From positions 558,001 to 622,000 of the forward strand of contig JADCRD010000001.1 in the NCBI GenBank assembly GCA_014946745.1: a DNA stretch of 64,000 nucleotides. Direction: 5' to 3'. A program made the position numbers and the translations under genes. The stretch is from Lysobacterales bacterium (GTDB lineage: Bacteria; Pseudomonadota; Gammaproteobacteria; Xanthomonadales; Xanthomonadaceae). A model generated the notes under the pieces. The model saw nothing but the letters and a program-made list of their open reading frames with translations. It was not told the DNA's origin and did not search any database. Shown here piece after piece: positions 43,886-54,283 of this stretch; the first letter of the stretch is position 1; every line of letters begins with the position of its first letter.

Positions 43886-46800
43886 TCAAAGGTCGGCCGT
43901 CGCGATGGGTTGTCCCCGCACCAGCCACAGCGCGATGTGCGGGTCGGCGCCGTCGTCGCGCAGCGGAATCCGGAAGCCGCCGGCGTCCAGCGCTTCGATC
44001 GGCAGCCCGCGGTCGCTGCGCCAGCTCGAACCCAGCGCGCGGAACGCCGCTGGATCGAGTTGGAGAATGCGGATCCGGTACACGCTCGCGCCGAAGCGGT
44101 AGTCGATGCGGTAGTCGTTCCATTCGGCCGGAACACAGGGCCGCAGGATCAGCGCATCGCCTTCGCGCTGCAGGCCGAGCAGGGATTCGCTCAGCAGCCG
44201 ATACATCCAGCTGGCCGAGCCGGTGTACCAGGTCCAGCCGCCGCGGCCAATGTGCGGTGCGACCGCGTATACGTCAGCGGCCAACACGTAAGGTTCGACG
44301 CGGTAGGTATGGGCCGCTTCACTGCTCAGGCTGTGCTGGATCGGGTTGATCATGCGCGCGAGCTGCCAGGCGCGCGCGCGGTCGCCGAGCGCGGCAAAGG
44401 CCATCGCCGCCCACACCGCGGCGTGCGTGTACTGGCCGCCGTTCTCGCGGACGCCGGGCACATAGCCACGGATGTAGCCGGGGTCGTGCGTGGTGTGATC
44501 GAAAGGCGGGTCCAGCAGCTGGATCAGGCCGGCCTCGGCGCGCACCAGATGCGTGTGCAGCGAGTCCATGGCCTGGCGCGCACGGGCCTTGTCGGCCGCG
44601 CCTGACAGCACCGCCCAGCTCTGCGAGATCGAGTCGATCCGGCATTCATCGCTGTCGGCCGAGCCCAGCGGCGTGCCGTCGTCGTACCAGGCGCGGCGGA
44701 ACCACTGGCCGTCCCAGGCGTGCAGATCGAGGTTCCGACGCAGCTGCTCCGCGGCGCCTGCGCATTCGCCGGCGAAGCCGCTGTCGCCACGTGCCCGCGC
44801 AACCTCGACAAACCTGTTCAGGGCCTCGAAAAGGAAGAAGCCCAGCCACACGCTTTCGCCTCGGCCTGCGGCGCCGACCCGGTTCATGCCGTCGTTCCAG
44901 TCGCCGCTGCCGATCAGCGGCAGACCGCGCGCGCCGAGCAGGCGGAGGCCGCGCTTCAGGGCGCGCACGCAGTGCTGGTACAGCGGCTCCTGCACGCCAG
45001 AGTCCACCGGCAGGTCGTAGTAAGACTCCTCGTCCGCGTTCAGCGCGCGCCCTTCGACATAGCCGACCGGCTCGTCGAGCACGCCGGTATCGGCGGTGAC
45101 GCTGAGATAGCGACAGGTCGCCAGCGGCAGCCACAGGTAGTCGTCGGAACACTGCGTGCGCACGCCGCGGCCCTGCGGCGGATGCCACCAGTGCATCACA
45201 TCGCCTTCGACGAACTGCTTGGCGGCGCAGCGCAGCAGGTGCGCGCGGGTGAGCCCGGGCTGCGCGTGCACCGTGGCCATGGTGTCTTGCAGCTGATCGC
45301 GGAAACCGTAGGCGCCGCCGGACTGGTAGTAGCCGCTGCGGCCCAGGCAGCGGCTGGCCAGGGTCTGGTACAGCAGCCAGCCGTTGGCGAGCAGATCCAG
45401 GCTGGGCTCGGGCGTGCTGACCTGCAGCTGGCCGAGCGTGTGCTGCCAGTACGCGCGGACCTCGCGCAGCGCGGCGCGCGCGTGGGCAGCGCCCTGGCTG
45501 CGCAGGGCGAGCGCGCTGGCCTCCTGTGCATCGACGCCCACGCCCAGCCGGAAACAGGTCTCGAACTGCGCGTCGGCGGCCAGCTCGAAGGGGATCTGGA
45601 TCGCGGCGCAGGCGTCGAGACCCGCGCCGAAGCGACCGGCGAGGTGTTCGCGGCGCAGCGCCGCGGGCGCCTCAAGGCTGCCGTTGCGGCCGATGAATTC
45701 GCGGCGGTCGGCGGTGACGCTGCGCACGTCGGCGTCGGCATCGAAGAAGGCGACCCGGCCGTTGGGGAGGTCGGAGTAATGGTTGTAGGCGCGCAGGGCG
45801 CCGCTGCTCGCATCGACATCGCTGCACAGGTGCATCTGGGTGCGCACCCGCAGGTCGCCCAGTACCCATTCGACGTAGCCGGTGGCTGACAGCCGACGCG
45901 GCCGACCCGAGCGGTTGTGCACCTTCAGCAGCGAGAACTTGAGCGCGTCCTCGCGCGCCACGAACACCCACAGCTCGCTGGCGATGCCGTCCTGTTCGTG
46001 CGAGTACACGCTGTAGCCGAAGCCGTGTCGGGTCTGGTAGCGGCCGCGGCCGCGCCGCGGCAGCGCCATCGGCGACCACAGCTCGCCGCTGTCCTCGTCG
46101 CGCAGGTAGAAGGCTTCGCCGCTGCAGTCGGCGACCGGGTCGTTATGCCACGGCGTCAGCCGGAACGCATGCGCGTTCTCGAACCAGCTGTAGCCCGGCG
46201 CGCTCTCGCTGACCACGCTGCCGAAGCGCGCATTGGCCAGCACATTGCACCACGGCGCCGGAGTCGGCTGGCCCTCGTGCAGCTCGATCACGTACTCGCT
46301 GCCGTCGGCGCTGAAGCCGCCGAGCGCATTGTCGAACTGCAGGGGTGCGGCCACCGCCGTGTCGCCCGCATCGGGTTCGTGCTCGGCCTCGCGCTCACGT
46401 GCGTGGGTGGGCGCCGCGTCGACGCCCTCGGCGTCGATGTCTTCGCCCGGATCGTGCAGCGGGCGCGGGCGCAGCGGTGGCGCCGTGCGCTCGGGCGCGC
46501 GCCTGCGGTCGATCTGCGCGGCCAGGGTGCCGTGCTGGTCGCTGACCACCACCCGCGCCACCGACTGCAGCAGGATCCGCTCCTCCTGCGAGATCTGCTG
46601 GATCGGGCGGACAAAGATGCCGCCGGGCCGGTCCAGCACATTGCCTTCCGGCCCGGCCGAAACCAGGGCCAGGATCTGATCCTGCAGCTGCTGGCGGTAG
46701 CCGGCCTGGTCCTCGTTCCAGATCACCAGATCGACCTGCAGGCCCTTGAGGCGCCAATAGGCGTGAGCCTGCACCATCTGCCGCACCAGCTCGATGTGGG

Positions 46801-49800
46801 CGATGTCGGCGATCTGCACCAGCACGATCGGCAGATCACCGGAGATCGAATGCCGCCACAGCCCGGACTGGCCGCGCCGGTTCTGCCGCAGCACCGAAGC
46901 TTCGGCGCGCAGCAGTGGGTCGGCGAACACCATCAGCCCGGCCAGCCGCTCGTAGAGCTGGGCGTCGGCCTGCGAGGCATTGATCTGCAGCCGCACCACC
47001 TGGCTGTGCGTCCAGGCCAGATCGAACACGCGGTCGGCCAAGGTGCGGTCGCGGTACTTGTCGATCAGGTCGACGCAGGCCTGGCGATCGCTGCCGACGC
47101 CGGTGACCATGTCGATCACGGCGGTCTGCTCGGGCTGCAGCAGCAGCTGGCAGCGGATCGCCACGATCGGATCGAGCACCGAGCCGGCGCTGCCGGACAG
47201 CAGCGCGCCCGGCATCAGCGCCTGCGGCCTGCGCGGGCTGCCGCCGCGGCCGAGAAAGCGGCTGCGGTCGGTTTCGTAGGAGACCGCAGTCAGATCGACA
47301 TCGTGCGCCGCCAGCAGGTGCAGCATCCACGGCGCGACCTCCTCGTGCGAGCGCGGGCGGCGCGTGCACAGCAGAGCCTGCTTGGCGGCGACGATCTCGG
47401 TCTGCACGAACAGGTTGCTGAAGGCCGGATGCAGCTCATCGGCCAGCGGCGGGGCCAGCGCCACTTCAGCATAGGTCGTGATCTCGATGCGCCGCGGCTG
47501 CCGCGAACGGTTGCGCAGATGCAGCCGTCGCAGCTCGATGTTGTCCTCGGGCGAGACCGCGATTTCCAGATGCGTGTCGATGCCGTGCAGACGCGTGCGG
47601 TATTCGGCCTTGGCGTCGGAGAAGATCGCCTCGTAGTGATCGAACCCGGGGCAGGTCGGCTGGTAGGTGGCTGACCAGTACGCGTCGCTGGCCAGGTCGC
47701 GCAGGTAGCAGAAGCTGCCCCAGTGGTCGCGCGTCGCGTCCTCGCGCCAGCGCGTCACCGCCATGTCGCGCATGCGGCTGTAGCCGCCGCCGGCGCTGGT
47801 CAGCAGGCTGTGGTAGCGGCCGTTCGAGAGCAGCTGCACCGCCGGCCGCGCGCGGTCGGGTTCGCGGATGATGCGCAGCTCGGTTTCGGTGGCGGCGGGG
47901 GCGGCGCGGGCATCGGTGGCTTCGCTCGGGTGCGGATGGAAGAACCCGACATTGGGAATGCGCTCCTGCAGCAGCAGCAGGGTGGCCTGGATCTCGGGAT
48001 CGGCGCAGAAACGCTTCTGCATCGGCTGCTGCAGCAGCAGGTGGGCGAGCGCCAGCAGGCCCATGCCCTGATGGTGGGCCATGAACGAGCGCACCACCGC
48101 CTGGGTCTGGCCGCGCGGCAGTCGGGTCGGCGTGTAGTCGATCGCCTCGTACAGTCCGAAGCGGCCGGCCAGACCGTCGGTGCTCAGCCGCTGCAGGTTG
48201 CGGCAGGCCTCGGCCGGCGCGACCATCAGGGCCATCATGCTGGCGTAGGGCGCGACCACGTGATCCTCGCCGAGGCCGCGCTTCAGGCCGAGCCCCGGCA
48301 CCCCGAACGCACGGTACTGGTAGTTCAGCTGCGCATCGCGCACGTTGTAACCCGACTCCGAGATGCCCCAGGGCAGGCCGTGGCGTTGGCCGTGGGCGAT
48401 CTGCGCCCGCACCGCGTGGCGGGCGGTCTGGTCGAGCAGGGTGTCGGGGTAGCTCGGCATCACCAGCTGCGGCATCAGGTACTCGAACATCGAGCCGCTC
48501 CACGACAGCAGGGTGGCCCGGCCCTGGCTTTCCGTCAGCAGGCGGCCGAGCGCGAACCAGGTCTCCTGCGGCAGCCTGCCCTGGGCGATGGCGACGAAGC
48601 TGCACAGACGCGCCTCCGAGGCGAGCAGGTCGTAGTGGCCGCTGTCGAGCTGGCGCGCCTCGACGCTGTAGCCGATCGCCAGCAGGCGGCGCCCGCGGTC
48701 GTACAGAAAGTCGTAGTCGATCAGTGCGAACTGGCCGGCGCGATGGGCGAGGCGGCCCAGCGCCAGCACGCATTCACCGGCGCGCTGGCGCACCAGTGCG
48801 CTCTTCGAGCCGGTGGTCAGCGCGCGCAGACTGGGAATGCCCGCGGCCTGCGGCTCGCTGCAGGCGATCCGTTCGGCGACCGCGGTGTGCAGCCAGGGCG
48901 CCAGATGCAGCAGTTCGGCGTGTGCGCTCGCGCAGGCCTGCTGCAGCGCCTGCGGCCAGTGCAGTTCGCCACCGCTGCCCGAGCCGTCCGCGGGGGGCGG
49001 CCAGGCGCGCGCGACATCGGCGGCCAGCGCATCGAGCGCGCTCAGCGCCTCCGCGGCCGCACGCAGGTTGGCCGGTGGCTGCACGCGCTCCCGCTGCAGG
49101 CGCTGGCGGAAGGCCATCACGGCGTCTTCGAGGCCTTGCGGCCGCAGGCCGGACGGCAGGCGTGCAGCGGTTTCCTCGAGCACGCCCAGGGTGTCGGCCA
49201 GACCCTGCAGGCAGGTGGCGGCGAGGATCGGCGCGTCGATCAGCGCCAGCAGGCCCTGGCGCAGGGTCAGCAGGTGCCCGACGAGATTGCCGCTGTCGAC
49301 GGTCGAGACGTACAGCGGCTGCAGGGGCAGCAGGGTTTCCGTGTCGTACCAGTTGTAGAAGTGGCCGCGGTGGCGCGGCAGCCGGTCGAGGCTGTCGAAC
49401 ACATCGTGGGTGCGCTCGATCAGCTCGCGGGTCTGCAGATAGCCGAAGTCGCGCGCGGCGAGGTTGGCCAGCAGCGACAGCCCGATGTTGGTGGGCGAGG
49501 TGCGCCGCGCCACCGCCCAGGCCGGGTGTTCCTGCACGTTGTCGGGCGGCAGCCAGTGGTCCCTCGCCTGCACCTGGGTTTCGAAGAAGCTCCAGGTGCG
49601 GCGCGCCAGCCGGCCCAGAAAGGCGAGGTCGGCGGCCGTCAGCGGCGCCCGTCGATCGGCCGGTGCGCGCCCGAGCCAGGCCATCAGGCCGGGTGCGAGC
49701 AGCCACAGCCCGAGGATCGGCCCGGCCACCCACAGCGCCGAGGGATTCAAGCGCCACAGCAGAGCCGCGGCGAGCAGGGCGAACAGTGGCGCGAAGCCCA

Positions 49801-52711
49801 TGCTGCGCAGCTCGGCGCCGGTACCGCTGCCGAGCTTGCGCTCGACTTCGCTGGAGGGGTTCCACTGCAGCAGCCGGCGCCGACTGAGGCCGATCCGCCA
49901 CAGGCTGCGCGCTGCCGCGCCAAGGCTGTACCAGGCCTCGTAGCACAGGCAGGCGATGCCGACCATTGCGGCCGCCAGACGCCGCCCAGTGGCGCCTGCG
50001 ACCTGCCGCAGGTGCGGCGTCAGGGCCATGCCCGGCGGCCGCTCGACCAGCGCCGGAATCGCCGGCAGCAGCACCGGCAGCAGCGGCACGCCGAGCAGCC
50101 AGAGGGTCCACAGCAGCGGCGCGTCGAGCAGGCTCCAGCCGAGCAGCAGCAGGGCGGTCAGCGCCGCCGGCACCAGGCTGCGGCGCAGGTTGTCGAGCAG
50201 CTTGCCGCGCGACAGTGCGCTGAGCGGCGTGCGTTCGAAGCCGCCGCCGGCGCGCGGCACCCAGGGCAGCAGCCAGGGCAGCAGCTGCCAGTCGCCGCGG
50301 ATCCAGCGGTAGCGGCGTTTGACGTCGGCGGCGTAGCGCGACGGCGGCGCTTCGTAGAGCCAGACATCGCTGACCAAGCCAGCGCGGGCATAGCAGCCTT
50401 CGAGCAGATCGTGGCTGAGGATGCGGTTGTCGGGCAGGCGATCCTGCAGCGCGTATTCGAAGGCGTCGACGTCGTAGATGCCCTTGCCGACGAACGATCC
50501 CTCGCCGAACAGATCCTGGTACACGTCCGAGGTGGTGCGGGTGTAGGGATCGATGCCGGCACTGCCGCCGAAGAGGCGGGTGTAGCGCGAGACCGGGCCG
50601 CCGCCGTTGCCGCTGCTGCCGACACTCGGCTGCAGGATGCCGTAGCCGCGGGTGACGGTGCGACGGCGCGGGTCGAAGCAGGCGCGGTTCAGCGGATGCG
50701 CCAGGGTGCCGACGAGCTCGCGGGCGCTGTCGCGCGGCAGCGCGGTATCGGTGTCGAGGGTGATCACGTAGCGCACGTTCAACAGCGGACGGGTGTCGCC
50801 GACCACGCGATCGAACTCCGCCAGCGCTGCCTCATGGGTGGCCTCGCGCAGCAGGCGGTTGAGCGCCGACAGCTTGCCGCGCTTGCGCTCGACGCCCATC
50901 CAGATCGCTTCGCGCGGGTTCCACTGGCGGGCCCGGTGGAACAGGAAAAACAGATCGCCGTCAGCGCCGCTGTAGCGCGCGTTCAGGCCGGCGATGCCGG
51001 CTTCGGCCTGGGCCAGCAGGGCCGCGTCGGTGGGCAGGTGCTGTTCGTTCGAGTCCAGCAGGTCGGTGAGCAGGCCGAAATGCAGATGACTGCAGCGGTT
51101 GCCCAGGAAACGCACTTCCAGGCCTTCGATCAGGGCGGCCACCGCGCGCGGCGTGCTCAGCATGCTCGGCACCACCACCAGGGTGCGCGCCGAGCCGGGA
51201 ATGCCCTTCGAGAAATCCAGTCGCGGCAGCGGCTGCGGCAGCACCAGTCGCGTCGCCGCCCAGTTCACCAGCGCGATGCCGAGTTCGCTGAATGCGATGA
51301 GACCGAGTGCCGCGACCAGCCAGGGCAGGGCGCCGCTGGCCTGCGCCGGGGGCAGCTGCGACAGCAGCGCCGCGGTGAAGGCCGCGGCGATCACCATAAT
51401 CGGCAGCAGGTAGAGCGGCAGCGGCAGGCGCTGCAGCTTCAGCCGCAGCGGCCGCCGCAGGCCGCCGGCGAGATGGCCGGCCTGGGCGATCGCGCGCTTG
51501 CTCTGGGCCTGGCCGGCATCGATCAGGTAGTGGCCGACGTGGGCTTCGATGCGGTCGATCGCAGCCGGATCGGACGCCTGCGATTGCGCCAGCCCAAGAA
51601 CGATCTGGGCCACGTCGATCTCGCGCGCGCCGGATTGCCGGGCCATCCGCTCGACGGCGTGCCGGTAGCGGTCGCGGGTCGCGAAGTCCATCCGCGGGTA
51701 GGTGCCGGCGGGGTCCTGGCGCAGGGTCCGCTCGACCTGGCTCAGGGTTTCGACAAACTCGCGCCAGTCCATGTTGGACAGGAAGCGCAGGCTGCCGATG
51801 CTGTTGCTGATCGCGACCTGGTCCACCGCCTGCTGCTGGCTGTCGGCGTGGACGAGCGTCTCGATGCTGTGGCCGGCGTCCGCCAGCCACTGTTCGATCC
51901 AGCTGATCGGCATCGCCAGCGCCGCGCTGCGGCCATGCAGCCCACGGCTCAGCTCGGCCACGAAGGCGCCGCTCAGGGGCGGTGCCGAACGCGCAAGATC
52001 GGCGATCACCAGCACGATGTCCTTCGGGCAGTGCGCGCTGGCCGTGTTCAGCCGCGTTGCCCACACGCCGGCCAGACGGCGCTCGCTCGCCGCCCTCATC
52101 ACCCGGTCGCTGACGCGACGCAGGTTCTCGATCAGGGCGAGTCGCAGCATGATCGGAATCGCCCACAGCTCGCCCAGCTTCAGCGGCGTCACCGTCTGGT
52201 AGGCGGCGAAGAAGCGGCTGATGGCCTCCGCATCGATGCGGCCGTCGGCGTGGCGGATGCTGTCGTTGGCGAGGTCGTAGACCCGCGGCAGCTGCGCCGA
52301 GGGGCCGTGGCTCAGGGTCGGCAGCTCGCGGCTGTAGCCTGGCGGAAGATGACGGCGGGCGGTCTGGACCTGCTCCTGGATCAGGTAGTGGTTGTCCAGC
52401 AGCCATTCGCCGGCGGGCGTGATGCGCAGCTCGTCCTCGACCATGCGCAGCAGCAGGCCGCAGCTGGCGTCGATGCGGTGCTCGTTGTCGCGCAGGCGCG
52501 CCAGCAGCCGATCCGGCCGTCGCCCGGCATGCAGCCGGTGTAGCCGCCCCAGCGCCTGCGCGCGCAGCTCGATCTGCTCCGCCGCGAGCAGGCGCAGCCG
52601 CGGTGCGCTGTCGAGCTGTCGCAGGCCGCCGGCGAGCGCCTCGCGGCGCTGCTGCCGGAATCGGTCCAGACGTTCGCGCCAGAGCGTCAGCAGTGCGCGC
52701 AGGGTCGGCAT
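43886..52711 (-). CDS. ndvB: Cyclic beta-1,2-glucan synthase (NdvB/ChvB type)
   Basis: A 2941-aa membrane enzyme that makes and cyclises beta-1,2-glucan from UDP-glucose. Domains in order: an N-terminal region (1-430); membrane segments near 432-483; a GT84 glycosyltransferase with the LDTDTALP motif near 650, GIYDVDAFEYAL near 745 and the RYRWIRGDWQ motif near 800; more membrane segments at about 840-885, 912-932 and 970-1010; a long central region with two carbohydrate-binding beta-sandwich units; and a C-terminal GH94 phosphorylase-type domain with SGDWNDGMNRVG near 2604, which sets ring size in Brucella/Agrobacterium Cgs. Length and order match the family. Cyclic glucans act in the periplasm in osmotic adaptation and host interaction. 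ATG 52711. Confidence 0.93.
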   Translation of the reverse strand: MPTLRALLTLWRERLDRFRQQRREALAGGLRQLDSAPRLRLLAAEQIELRAQALGRLHRLHAGRRPDRLLARLRDNEHRIDASCGLLLRMVEDELRITPAGEWLLDNHYLIQEQVQTARRHLPPGYSRELPTLSHGPSAQLPRVYDLANDSIRHADGRIDAEAISRFFAAYQTVTPLKLGELWAIPIMLRLALIENLRRVSDRVMRAASERRLAGVWATRLNTASAHCPKDIVLVIADLARSAPPLSGAFVAELSRGLHGRSAALAMPISWIEQWLADAGHSIETLVHADSQQQAVDQVAISNSIGSLRFLSNMDWREFVETLSQVERTLRQDPAGTYPRMDFATRDRYRHAVERMARQSGAREIDVAQIVLGLAQSQASDPAAIDRIEAHVGHYLIDAGQAQSKRAIAQAGHLAGGLRRPLRLKLQRLPLPLYLLPIMVIAAAFTAALLSQLPPAQASGALPWLVAALGLIAFSELGIALVNWAATRLVLPQPLPRLDFSKGIPGSARTLVVVPSMLSTPRAVAALIEGLEVRFLGNRCSHLHFGLLTDLLDSNEQHLPTDAALLAQAEAGIAGLNARYSGADGDLFFLFHRARQWNPREAIWMGVERKRGKLSALNRLLREATHEAALAEFDRVVGDTRPLLNVRYVITLDTDTALPRDSARELVGTLAHPLNRACFDPRRRTVTRGYGILQPSVGSSGNGGGPVSRYTRLFGGSAGIDPYTRTTSDVYQDLFGEGSFVGKGIYDVDAFEYALQDRLPDNRILSHDLLEGCYARAGLVSDVWLYEAPPSRYAADVKRRYRWIRGDWQLLPWLLPWVPRAGGGFERTPLSALSRGKLLDNLRRSLVPAALTALLLLGWSLLDAPLLWTLWLLGVPLLPVLLPAIPALVERPPGMALTPHLRQVAGATGRRLAAAMVGIACLCYEAWYSLGAAARSLWRIGLSRRRLLQWNPSSEVERKLGSGTGAELRSMGFAPLFALLAAALLWRLNPSALWVAGPILGLWLLAPGLMAWLGRAPADRRAPLTAADLAFLGRLARRTWSFFETQVQARDHWLPPDNVQEHPAWAVARRTSPTNIGLSLLANLAARDFGYLQTRELIERTHDVFDSLDRLPRHRGHFYNWYDTETLLPLQPLYVSTVDSGNLVGHLLTLRQGLLALIDAPILAATCLQGLADTLGVLEETAARLPSGLRPQGLEDAVMAFRQRLQRERVQPPANLRAAAEALSALDALAADVARAWPPPADGSGSGGELHWPQALQQACASAHAELLHLAPWLHTAVAERIACSEPQAAGIPSLRALTTGSKSALVRQRAGECVLALGRLAHRAGQFALIDYDFLYDRGRRLLAIGYSVEARQLDSGHYDLLASEARLCSFVAIAQGRLPQETWFALGRLLTESQGRATLLSWSGSMFEYLMPQLVMPSYPDTLLDQTARHAVRAQIAHGQRHGLPWGISESGYNVRDAQLNYQYRAFGVPGLGLKRGLGEDHVVAPYASMMALMVAPAEACRNLQRLSTDGLAGRFGLYEAIDYTPTRLPRGQTQAVVRSFMAHHQGMGLLALAHLLLQQPMQKRFCADPEIQATLLLLQERIPNVGFFHPHPSEATDARAAPAATETELRIIREPDRARPAVQLLSNGRYHSLLTSAGGGYSRMRDMAVTRWREDATRDHWGSFCYLRDLASDAYWSATYQPTCPGFDHYEAIFSDAKAEYRTRLHGIDTHLEIAVSPEDNIELRRLHLRNRSRQPRRIEITTYAEVALAPPLADELHPAFSNLFVQTEIVAAKQALLCTRRPRSHEEVAPWMLHLLAAHDVDLTAVSYETDRSRFLGRGGSPRRPQALMPGALLSGSAGSVLDPIVAIRCQLLLQPEQTAVIDMVTGVGSDRQACVDLIDKYRDRTLADRVFDLAWTHSQVVRLQINASQADAQLYERLAGLMVFADPLLRAEASVLRQNRRGQSGLWRHSISGDLPIVLVQIADIAHIELVRQMVQAHAYWRLKGLQVDLVIWNEDQAGYRQQLQDQILALVSAGPEGNVLDRPGGIFVRPIQQISQEERILLQSVARVVVSDQHGTLAAQIDRRRAPERTAPPLRPRPLHDPGEDIDAEGVDAAPTHAREREAEHEPDAGDTAVAAPLQFDNALGGFSADGSEYVIELHEGQPTPAPWCNVLANARFGSVVSESAPGYSWFENAHAFRLTPWHNDPVADCSGEAFYLRDEDSGELWSPMALPRRGRGRYQTRHGFGYSVYSHEQDGIASELWVFVAREDALKFSLLKVHNRSGRPRRLSATGYVEWVLGDLRVRTQMHLCSDVDASSGALRAYNHYSDLPNGRVAFFDADADVRSVTADRREFIGRNGSLEAPAALRREHLAGRFGAGLDACAAIQIPFELAADAQFETCFRLGVGVDAQEASALALRSQGAAHARAALREVRAYWQHTLGQLQVSTPEPSLDLLANGWLLYQTLASRCLGRSGYYQSGGAYGFRDQLQDTMATVHAQPGLTRAHLLRCAAKQFVEGDVMHWWHPPQGRGVRTQCSDDYLWLPLATCRYLSVTADTGVLDEPVGYVEGRALNADEESYYDLPVDSGVQEPLYQHCVRALKRGLRLLGARGLPLIGSGDWNDGMNRVGAAGRGESVWLGFFLFEALNRFVEVARARGDSGFAGECAGAAEQLRRNLDLHAWDGQWFRRAWYDDGTPLGSADSDECRIDSISQSWAVLSGAADKARARQAMDSLHTHLVRAEAGLIQLLDPPFDHTTHDPGYIRGYVPGVRENGGQYTHAAVWAAMAFAALGDRARAWQLARMINPIQHSLSSEAAHTYRVEPYVLAADVYAVAPHIGRGGWTWYTGSASWMYRLLSESLLGLQREGDALILRPCVPAEWNDYRIDYRFGASVYRIRILQLDPAAFRALGSSWRSDRGLPIEALDAGGFRIPLRDDGADPHIALWLVRGQPIATADL

Positions 52712-53188
52712 CGGGGCTCATGTTGGGGGCCGCTGCGGGCGCCGGCGGACGGACGGAGCGCGGCAGCGGCCGGGGGTTCGCCGTGCACAGGGCGCGGCCG
52801 GCGCCGCTGAGAGCATGTGAAAAAACCATCCGCCTACTGCGGCCGCCTCTGGCCGTCCGTGGCGGCAGCGCGCTCCGCGAATTCCGCGGTCATTTGGCTC
52901 GCCAAACTCCCTTGAATTCACGTCGCGCGCTTTGCCACGAACGCCCAGAGACGCCCTCGCTACGGCGTCTGGGTTTTTTCACACGCTCTGAGCGCTGCGT
53001 GCAGTGCCTGAGCGGTTTCCGCGTCGGTGCGGCGGCAGGCTCGCTTCGCCCTGCACCGTACCGAGCCGCGCCGGGTCTGTATGTGCGGCCGCGGACAGAC
53101 CGCGCTGCGGGCAGCGTGCACCGTGCGAGCGGGTCGGCCAGTCCGCGTCCATGCCGGAGCGCCGGCCCAATCTGTCTTCGAGTGAACC
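52712..53188. other. Divergent spacer with inverted-repeat element
   Basis: About 480 bases between the glucan synthase and transaldolase genes, which point away from each other. Apart from the element at 52810-52989 I see no gene and no clear promoter boxes. Confidence 0.6.
52810..52989. repeat. ~180-bp element with terminal inverted repeats, copy B (MITE-like)
   Basis: Nearly identical to 42248-42425, with the same ends (AGAGCATGTGAAAAAACC and its inverted match). The differences are a few single-base indels and changes (for example TCATTTGGCTCG against TCACTAGCTCG). Both copies are preceded by CTG and followed by GAG, which may extend the terminal repeat. Confidence 0.8.
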
Positions 53189-54283
53189 ATGCAAACGACG
53201 CCGGAATCGCAGGCCATCGCCCAGTCGCTGTGGCTGGACAGCCTCAGTCGCACCCTGCTCGACAGCGGGCGCCTCGCGGACTACATCGAACACCTCTCGA
53301 TCCGCGGCCTGACCTCGAACCCCACGGTGTTTGAAGCCGCCCTGCAGGACAGCGGGGCCTATGCCGCCGACATCCGTGCCCAGGCCGCTGAGGGCCTCAG
53401 CGATTCGGCCCTGCTGATCGAGCTGACGCTGTCGGACCTGCGCCGCGCCGCCGATCTGCTGCAGCCGATCTTCGAGGCCAGCGGCGGCGTCGACGGTTGG
53501 GTCTCGATCGCGCTGTCGCCGATGCTGGCCTTCGACACCGAGGCCAGCCTGGTCGCGGCTCGCTGGCTGCACGCCCGCGCGCAGCGGCCCAATCTGATGG
53601 TCAAGCTGCCCGGCACCGAGGCTGGACTGCGCGCGGTCGAGCGGCTGACCTTCGAGGGGGTCCCGGTCAACACCACCCTGCTGTTCTCGCGCGAGCACTA
53701 CCTGGCGGCGGCCGAGGCCTACATGAGTGGCCTCGAGCGCCGGCAGTCGGCGGGGCTGGATCTTGCCGTAGGCGCGGTCGCCTCGATCTTCGTCAGCCGC
53801 TGGGACCTTGCCGCCCGCTCACGTCTGCCGGCCCGCCTGCACAACCACCTCGGCATCGCCATGGCCGGGCGGATCTATGCGAGCTATCGACGCCTGCTGA
53901 GCTCGGCGCGCTGGCGCGCGCTGGCCGCGGCCGGCGCGCAGCCGCAGCGACTGCTGTGGGCGAGCACCGGCAGCATCGATCCGGCCGCGGCGCCGACCCT
54001 GTACGTGCGTGCCCTGCGCGCCGATCACACCGTCAACAGCCTGCCCGAACCGACCCTGTTGGCCTGGTCGCGGGAGTGCATCGACAGCGACAGCCGCCTT
54101 CCCGGCGCGCCGGCGGCAGGCCTGAGTGTTGACGCCGATGCCGCCGAGGCCTGCCTGCGCGAGATCGTCACGGCCGGCGTCGAAATCGGACTGCTCGCCG
54201 CCCAGCTGCAGCTCGACGGCGTCGCTGCGTTCGCGCAGTCCTGGCGTGCCCTGCTGCGCCGGGTCGCGGCGCAGCGCGCATGA
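53189..54283 (+). CDS. tal: Transaldolase
   Basis: A 364-aa (beta/alpha)8 enzyme of the longer TalB/mycobacterial-type group. It moves a dihydroxyacetone unit between sugar phosphates in the pentose phosphate pathway. GLTSNPTVFEAAL is the N-terminal signature; LMVKLPGTEAGL holds the Schiff-base Lys; GAVASIFVSRWD is also characteristic. ATG 53189 is the first gene of a five-gene set and overlaps pgm by ATGA. Confidence 0.9.
   Translation: MQTTPESQAIAQSLWLDSLSRTLLDSGRLADYIEHLSIRGLTSNPTVFEAALQDSGAYAADIRAQAAEGLSDSALLIELTLSDLRRAADLLQPIFEASGGVDGWVSIALSPMLAFDTEASLVAARWLHARAQRPNLMVKLPGTEAGLRAVERLTFEGVPVNTTLLFSREHYLAAAEAYMSGLERRQSAGLDLAVGAVASIFVSRWDLAARSRLPARLHNHLGIAMAGRIYASYRRLLSSARWRALAAAGAQPQRLLWASTGSIDPAAAPTLYVRALRADHTVNSLPEPTLLAWSRECIDSDSRLPGAPAAGLSVDADAAEACLREIVTAGVEIGLLAAQLQLDGVAAFAQSWRALLRRVAAQRA

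Noticed and set aside
47723-52543. 1606-codon open frame on the plus strand
   Set aside because: It is wholly antisense to the glucan synthase gene, has a His/Gln/Arg-rich composition typical of a reversed GC-rich gene and matches no family.
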